Origin: Goniomonas avonlea
Taxonomy: Eukaryota > Cryptophyceae > Goniomonadida > Goniomonadaceae
Assembly (NCBI GenBank): GCA_003573635.1
Contig: QUTJ01031240.1
Span: 1-10,490, forward strand
Direction: 5' to 3'
DNA length: 10,490 nt
Part shown: positions 6,786 through 10,490 of the stretch, in pieces
How the letters are laid out: each line of letters opens with the position of its first letter
Position numbering within the stretch: the stretch's first letter is position 1
Position numbers and translations under genes: made by a program
Notes under the pieces: generated by a model
The model's database searches: none
What the model was told of the DNA's origin: nothing
What the model saw: only the letters and a program-made list of their open reading frames with translations

Positions 6786-6914
6786 CATGTGAAGCCCGGC
6801 CCTGAGTTGATTACACGAAACTAGCCGAATTATATATCGGAATAAATCTGATTTTGAAGATTCAATCTCCCGCAGCACCACCCGTTTGCCCTCGCGAGCC
6901 GGTAGGACGCTATG

Positions 6915-7010
6915 AAGCTCCGGTAGCACGATATCAAGCTCCGCTTGTAGAAAACCTGTTCCAGGAGGACAATATCAAGCTCCGGTAGCACGATAGTCTA
7001 TCAAGTTCCG
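6915..7010 (+). repeat. Short interspersed copies of TATCAAGCTCCGG
   Basis: AAGCTCCGGTAGCACGATA is present exactly at 6915-6933 and 6977-6995, 62 bp apart. Variants TATCAAGCTCCG (about 6932-6943) and TATCAAGTTCCG (about 6999-7010) lie between and after them. The block sits between the fold-back hairpin and the second GGTTAACAGGG copy, so it may be the body of the same element. Confidence 0.75.
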
Positions 7011-7078
7011 CCAGGCCAGGCCAGCCTGATATGCCTGATAATTCCAGCAATTATATATATGAATAGGTTAACAGGGCT

Positions 7079-7462
7079 TTACCACGTGTTAGACTGAGTG
7101 TATGAAGTACTCGGGTCGTTCTGCGCGCCGAATCTGCGGTCGTGAGATTTGTGTGATGGTGCACTCTTTGGAGTGCTTAAGGCACTGTCAACCTTCTGCC
7201 ACATCTTCCATAGGTTCTCTATCAGGGTGTTAGATGACAATACACAAACCAACCGTCAGCCACTTTGGCCCTGAAGCCTCCATCCAGGCCTTGCCACATT
7301 TCGCGCCCTTTGTGCATGACGTGTCCCCCTCCCCTCCTGTGACTGTAAATGTTAAGCCCGCTGACTGAGTGAGAGAGGGAACTGGATGTCTGGCACGTTC
7401 GACTCCCGTTTCGGGTCTCGGGGCCTTGTCAGTAACGTTAGACTACCGGGTCCCGGGGCCTT
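7079..7462 (+). other. Upstream region of the LRR gene; no gene seen
   Basis: This 384-bp gap holds no convincing ORF. It should contain the promoter and 5' UTR of the LRR gene at 7463. A 6-bp stem with a four-base loop, GCACTC-TTTG-GAGTGC (7161-7176), overlaps an alternative pairing AGTGC/GCACT (7172-7185). Two similar strings (GGGTCTCGGGGCCTT at about 7414 and GGGTCCCGGGGCCTT at about 7449) precede the ATG. No TATA or CCAAT box stands out. Confidence 0.5.
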
Positions 7463-9526
7463 ATGGGAGCTGAGGAGCGGTGCAGGATGAACTTCCTGCA
7501 GCTTCTCGACAACGAGGATCTGTGTGTATTGATTCTTGAGAAGTTGTCTCTTGCATTATGTGGTCAGCGCTATAAGCTAGACACCAAAGTCATCTTGTGT
7601 CTCCGGCAGACGAATTCCAGACTGCTGTCTCTGGTCGCCCAGTCAAGAGTCCATGTTCCATTGACTCTCCGGTCATTGGAGGACTTTGTGAATTGGTTCA
7701 AAATGGCATCTCATGGTTTGGCTCCTGAGTCTTCGGTGATGTGGATGTGTTCGGCCATGCGAGGGCGATGGGTGCTGGAGGCCATGGATGTCATCCGAAT
7801 GATCCAACATTTCCGAATTCTGCCATCTTTCAGGTTGTTGGGGTGCGGAATTCCTGACATCAGTGCACTTGCTGGTATGCTGGACCTCAGTGATTGTTTG
7901 GGGGTGACTGATGTGAGTGCTCTGGGCGGCGTCACAAATCTCAACCTCAGTGGGTGCACAAGAGTGACTGATGTGAGTGCACTGGGTCGTGTGACAACAC
8001 TGTTCCTCACTCGGTGCACTGGAGTGACCGATGTCAGTGCACTAGGTTCTGTGAAATCTCTTGACCTCTGTGAATGCACTGGGGTGACTGATGTGAGCGC
8101 GTTGGGTGGTGTGACAACTCTCAACCTCAGCGGGTGCACTGGAGTGACCGACGTGAGTGCACTGGGTGAAGTGACCAATCTCTTCCTCCCCAGGTGCACT
8201 GGAGTGTCTGACGTAAGTGCACTGGGTGGTTTGGCACTTCTTTGCCTTGACTTGTGCCCTCGGTTGCGAGATGTCAGCACACTGGGTGGTGTGACCCGTC
8301 TCTTCCTCAGAGGGTGCACTGGAGTTACTGATGTGAGTGCTCTGGGCGGTGTGACAACTCTCGACCTCAGTGGGTGCACTGGAGTGACTGCTGTGAGTGC
8401 ACTGGGTGGTGTGACAAGTCTTACCCTCGATTGGTGCACTCAAGTGACAGATGTTAGTGCACTGGGCGGTGTGACCGAGCTTTTTCTTGGTGGGTGCACT
8501 GGAGTGACTGATGTGAGTACACTGGGTGGTGTGACATCGCTCGACCTCAGTGAGTGCACTGGAGTGACTGACGTGTCTGCTTTGGGTGGTGTGACAACTC
8601 TTGACCTCAGTGAATGCACTGGGGTGACAGACGTGAGTGCACTGGGCGGTGTGACAACTCTCAACCTCAGTGGGTGCACTGGAGTGACTGACGTGTCTGC
8701 GTTGGGCGGTGTGACAACTCTCAACCTCAGTGGGTGCACTGGAGTGACTGACGTGAGTGCACTGGGCGGTGTGACAACTCTCGACCTGAGTGGGTGCACT
8801 GGAGTGACTGACGTGTCTGCTTTGGGTGGTGTGACAACTCTCAACCTCTTTGGGTGCAACGGAGTGACTGACGTGTCTGCGTTGGGTGGTGTGACAACTC
8901 TTGACCTCAGTGAATGCACTGGAGTGACAGACGTGAGTGCACTGGGTGGTGTGACAACTCTCAACCTCACATGGTGCAATGGAGTGACTGACGTGAGTGC
9001 TCTGGGCGGTGTGACACATCTCAACCTGTGTCGTTGCTTTGAAGTGTCTGACGTGAGTGCACTGGGTGGGGTGACAACTCTTAACCTTAGTCACAATGAC
9101 ACTGTGACTGACGTGAGTGCACTGGGTGGTGTGACAACTCTCATCCTCGGTGCATGTACTGAGGTGACTGACGTGAGTGCACTGGGCGGTGTGACAACTC
9201 TCGACCTCAGTTTTTGCCTTGGTGTGTCTGACGTGAGTGCACTGGGTGGTGTGCCAACTCTCAACATCAGTGGGTGCCATGAGGTGACTGACGTGAGCGC
9301 GCTGGGTGGCGTGACAAATCTCAGCCTTTGTGGGTGTCATGGGGTGACAGATGTGAGTGCGCTGGGTGGTGTGACAACTCTCGAACTCATTGACTGCATC
9401 GGGGTGACAGACGTGAGTGCCCTGGGCGGTGTGACAACTCTTGACCTCAGAGGGTGCACTGGTGTGACTGACACGAGTGCACTGGCTGGCGTGCCAAATC
9501 TCACTCTAGGGCGGTGGCGCGACTGA
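7463..9526 (+). CDS. F-box-like, cysteine-ladder leucine-rich repeat protein
   Basis: A single uninterrupted ORF of 687 residues. A second in-frame ATG eight codons in could also be the start. Residues about 9-60 (LLDNEDLCVLILEKLS, then CLRQTNSRLLSL) resemble an F-box with a small insertion. Residues about 60-130 form a non-repeat linker. From about 132 there is one shortened repeat, then 27 units of exactly 20 residues with consensus VTDVSALGGVTTLxLSxCTG, ending at the stop. This is an LRR solenoid: Leu at the inward positions and Cys where the Asn ladder usually is. The V-[TS]-D-V-S-x-L turn resembles internalin/SDS22-type repeats shortened by two residues. There is no signal peptide or membrane segment, so it is probably intracellular. 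If the F-box is real, the product could be a substrate receptor of an SCF ubiquitin ligase, with the LRRs binding the target; that is inference. It lacks introns, unlike the split genes at the other end of the window. The last unit lacks the Cys. Confidence 0.93.
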   Translation: MGAEERCRMNFLQLLDNEDLCVLILEKLSLALCGQRYKLDTKVILCLRQTNSRLLSLVAQSRVHVPLTLRSLEDFVNWFKMASHGLAPESSVMWMCSAMRGRWVLEAMDVIRMIQHFRILPSFRLLGCGIPDISALAGMLDLSDCLGVTDVSALGGVTNLNLSGCTRVTDVSALGRVTTLFLTRCTGVTDVSALGSVKSLDLCECTGVTDVSALGGVTTLNLSGCTGVTDVSALGEVTNLFLPRCTGVSDVSALGGLALLCLDLCPRLRDVSTLGGVTRLFLRGCTGVTDVSALGGVTTLDLSGCTGVTAVSALGGVTSLTLDWCTQVTDVSALGGVTELFLGGCTGVTDVSTLGGVTSLDLSECTGVTDVSALGGVTTLDLSECTGVTDVSALGGVTTLNLSGCTGVTDVSALGGVTTLNLSGCTGVTDVSALGGVTTLDLSGCTGVTDVSALGGVTTLNLFGCNGVTDVSALGGVTTLDLSECTGVTDVSALGGVTTLNLTWCNGVTDVSALGGVTHLNLCRCFEVSDVSALGGVTTLNLSHNDTVTDVSALGGVTTLILGACTEVTDVSALGGVTTLDLSFCLGVSDVSALGGVPTLNISGCHEVTDVSALGGVTNLSLCGCHGVTDVSALGGVTTLELIDCIGVTDVSALGGVTTLDLRGCTGVTDTSALAGVPNLTLGRWRD
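7904..9523 (+). repeat. 27 tandem 60-bp LRR units
   Basis: Units keep an exact 60-bp period from the GTG at 7904 to the stop codon without a single indel. Units between about 8500 and 9000 are nearly identical in DNA, while the edges (7904-8300 and 9040-9520) are more divergent. The centre therefore appears recently amplified or homogenised. Within the centre the Ser codon of VSA alternates between AGT and TCT (see findings). Confidence 0.95.
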
Positions 9527-9655
9527 GTGCGGTGGTTCGATTACGCTTATCTGTCAAACAGGATGTTGATTACACTCATCTGTCAAACAACGGTACACGC
9601 TTATCTGGCAAAACAAATGTGCGGGGCAGATTATGGCCAGTTGTATTCATTTGTC

Positions 9656-9661
9656 AATAAA
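9656..9661 (+). terminator. Candidate polyadenylation signal (AATAAA)
   Basis: An exact AATAAA lies 130 bp after the stop of the LRR gene. The 3' UTR before it has three copies of a TATCTGTCAAAC-like string (about 9547, 9577 and 9602). Whether this organism uses AATAAA is unknown. Confidence 0.4.
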
Positions 9662-9744
9662 CTCCTCTTCGCGGACATAGGTGGGACAAACAATGTTGTC
9701 GCTCATCGCCAAAAGGAAATGATTGCGTGTTAAATTTAATCAAG

Positions 9745-10490
9745 TTACGCCGATGATTGTGGAGTGCTTGCGGCTAGTGGTGCCAGCGCAGCGTTAGGTG
9801 GAGAATCCCGTGGCTCATCGCTGTTGCCATCACCATCACGATCACCATCGCCATCGCCAGAGTGAACAGGTGGGGCCTCGTCACGATCACAATTAACTGA
9901 ACTTGTTGAGGGCGACATCCCATCACGGTCAACTGGTTGACCAACAGCGGTTGCTCGATCACGATCACACGCAGCAGGATTGGACCCATCACGATCACAC
10001 CCATCTGGGTTGACTGGCGAAACCCCGCCAAGTGGTTGATGGACAGCTGCTGACTCACGATCACACTCAGAAGGATTGGGGAGTGATGCCCCATCATGAT
10101 CAACTGGTTGATCAACAGGCGCGGATCCTGTCAGTGGGCCATCACGATCACGCTCAGAAGGATTGGAGAGTGATGCCCCATCATGATCAACTGGTTGATC
10201 AAGCGCGGATCCTGTCAGTGGGCCATCACGATCACGCTCAGCAGCATTAGTTGGTGAGGCCGCGTCAGGATCAGCTGGTTGATCGACAGTTGACCCATCA
10301 CGATCACAATCAGCGGAATTGGTGGATGCCCCATCGCGATCACACTCTGGATTGGTTCGCGAAACCCCATCACGATCAAGTGCTTGATCGACAGTTGTTG
10401 ACCCACGATCACACTCAGCAGGATCAGAGAGCGATGCCCCATCAGCTCGTTGATCCGGCAGAGGCCCATCACGATCACACTCAGCAGGAT
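9745..10490 (-). CDS. 3' part of a DRDG-rich repeat protein gene (5' end outside window)
   Basis: The minus strand is open for 247 codons from the window edge to TAA at 9747-9745. The start lies beyond 10490, so the gene is partial. I do not recognise the product. It is a hydrophilic repeat protein with [CR]DRDG, VDQPVDHDG and NP-[SA]-E motifs at intervals of about 28-30 residues. Repeat copies differ by whole codons: adjacent periods are 87 and 84 bp. No stop occurs despite the repetition, which favours real coding. Near the C-terminus a DGDRDGDGNSDE string has D at positions 1, 3 and 5, G at 6 and E at 12. It resembles an EF-hand loop or, given the Gly at position 8, a thrombospondin type 3-like calcium-binding repeat. 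A Ser/Pro/Ala-rich tail ends the protein. An extracellular, calcium-binding or spacer role is inference. It converges on the LRR gene with a 218-bp gap; ATTAAA lies just past the stop (9740-9735, minus). Confidence 0.62.
   Translation of the reverse strand, partial: PAECDRDGPLPDQRADGASLSDPAECDRGSTTVDQALDRDGVSRTNPECDRDGASTNSADCDRDGSTVDQPADPDAASPTNAAERDRDGPLTGSALDQPVDHDGASLSNPSERDRDGPLTGSAPVDQPVDHDGASLPNPSECDRESAAVHQPLGGVSPVNPDGCDRDGSNPAACDRDRATAVGQPVDRDGMSPSTSSVNCDRDEAPPVHSGDGDGDRDGDGNSDEPRDSPPNAALAPLAASTPQSSA
10066..10240 (-). repeat. Recent 84-87 bp tandem duplication in the DRDG-repeat gene
   Basis: Copies starting CTCAGAAGGATTGG at 10066 and 10153 are almost identical. They differ mainly by a 3-bp indel (PVDQ versus LDQ in the protein) and end before CTCAG at 10237. 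Each includes the 18-bp palindrome TGATCAAC-TG-GTTGATCA (first at 10097-10114). An in-frame indel between otherwise identical copies is what selection on a reading frame would leave. Confidence 0.85.

Noticed and set aside
6802-6838. CTGAGTTGATTACACGAAAC, hammerhead-like string followed by GAATTATA as in the real ribozyme
   Set aside because: The CUGANGA core is broken and stem II is absent. At most a decayed relic; similarity is short enough to be chance.
7397-7407. GTTCGACTCCC, a B-box-like string
   Set aside because: No A box at tRNA spacing upstream and no cloverleaf arms.
7711-9340. Long minus-strand open frames (242, 432 and 194 codons) under the LRR gene
   Set aside because: They are antisense shadows of the 60-bp repeat, whose fixed period keeps other frames open. 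Their translations merely repeat TPPSALTSVTPVH or CTHVSHSSAP motifs with no non-repeat domain.
9527-9733. 68-codon plus-strand frame directly after the LRR stop
   Set aside because: No ATG at its beginning, and it consists of short 3'-UTR repeats (TATCTGTCAAAC-like) with no coding pattern.
9774-10478. Other-frame ORFs in the gatcac repeats (both strands)
   Set aside because: The 247-codon minus frame is the only one open throughout and shows in-frame indels between copies. The others are shorter shadows.
10030-10490. CRISPR-like array
   Set aside because: Repeats are adjacent and degenerate without unique spacers of constant length, lie in an open reading frame, and the genome is eukaryotic.

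Overview
The window reads as nuclear DNA of a eukaryote, most likely a free-living protist. Two genes are split by many GT-AG introns, several only 40-66 nt long. There are no operons or ribosome-binding sites, and (GA)n/(CT)n microsatellites are abundant. I cannot name the lineage from the sequence alone.

Layout: 1-320 is a CT-rich tandem-repeat tract. 419-1387 (minus) is a reconstructed seven-exon gene for a 227-residue protein of unrecognised family. It contains an internal duplication with a conserved intron position. It diverges across a 136-bp gap from 1524-3761 (plus), an eight-exon purple acid phosphatase (metallophosphoesterase) gene with all metal-ligand motifs intact. That gene's last two introns are swollen by GA- and CT-rich repeats. 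3762-5530 has no convincing intact gene: it holds (TGG)n, short tandem repeats and a coding-like but interrupted stretch near 5190-5475.

5530-7080 is a repeat-rich island. Its centrepiece is a ~730-bp element (5717-6444) bounded by ~70-bp inverted repeats. On its minus strand it carries a tRNA-like pol III A-box/B-box head and, upstream of that, a complete type I hammerhead ribozyme (6065-6151). Next comes a 113-bp fold-back hairpin (6673-6785) whose arm sequence recurs at 7063, then short 19-bp repeats.

7463-9526 (plus) is an intronless gene for a 687-residue protein: an F-box-like N-terminus followed by one truncated and 27 full 20-residue leucine-rich repeats with a near-invariant cysteine. 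9745-10490 (minus, running off the window) is the 3' end of a second repeat protein rich in DRDG-like motifs, convergent with the LRR gene.

The genes do not form an evident pathway. The most notable content is the hammerhead-bearing, tRNA-headed inverted-repeat element, the internally duplicated unknown gene, and the strongly homogenised LRR array.
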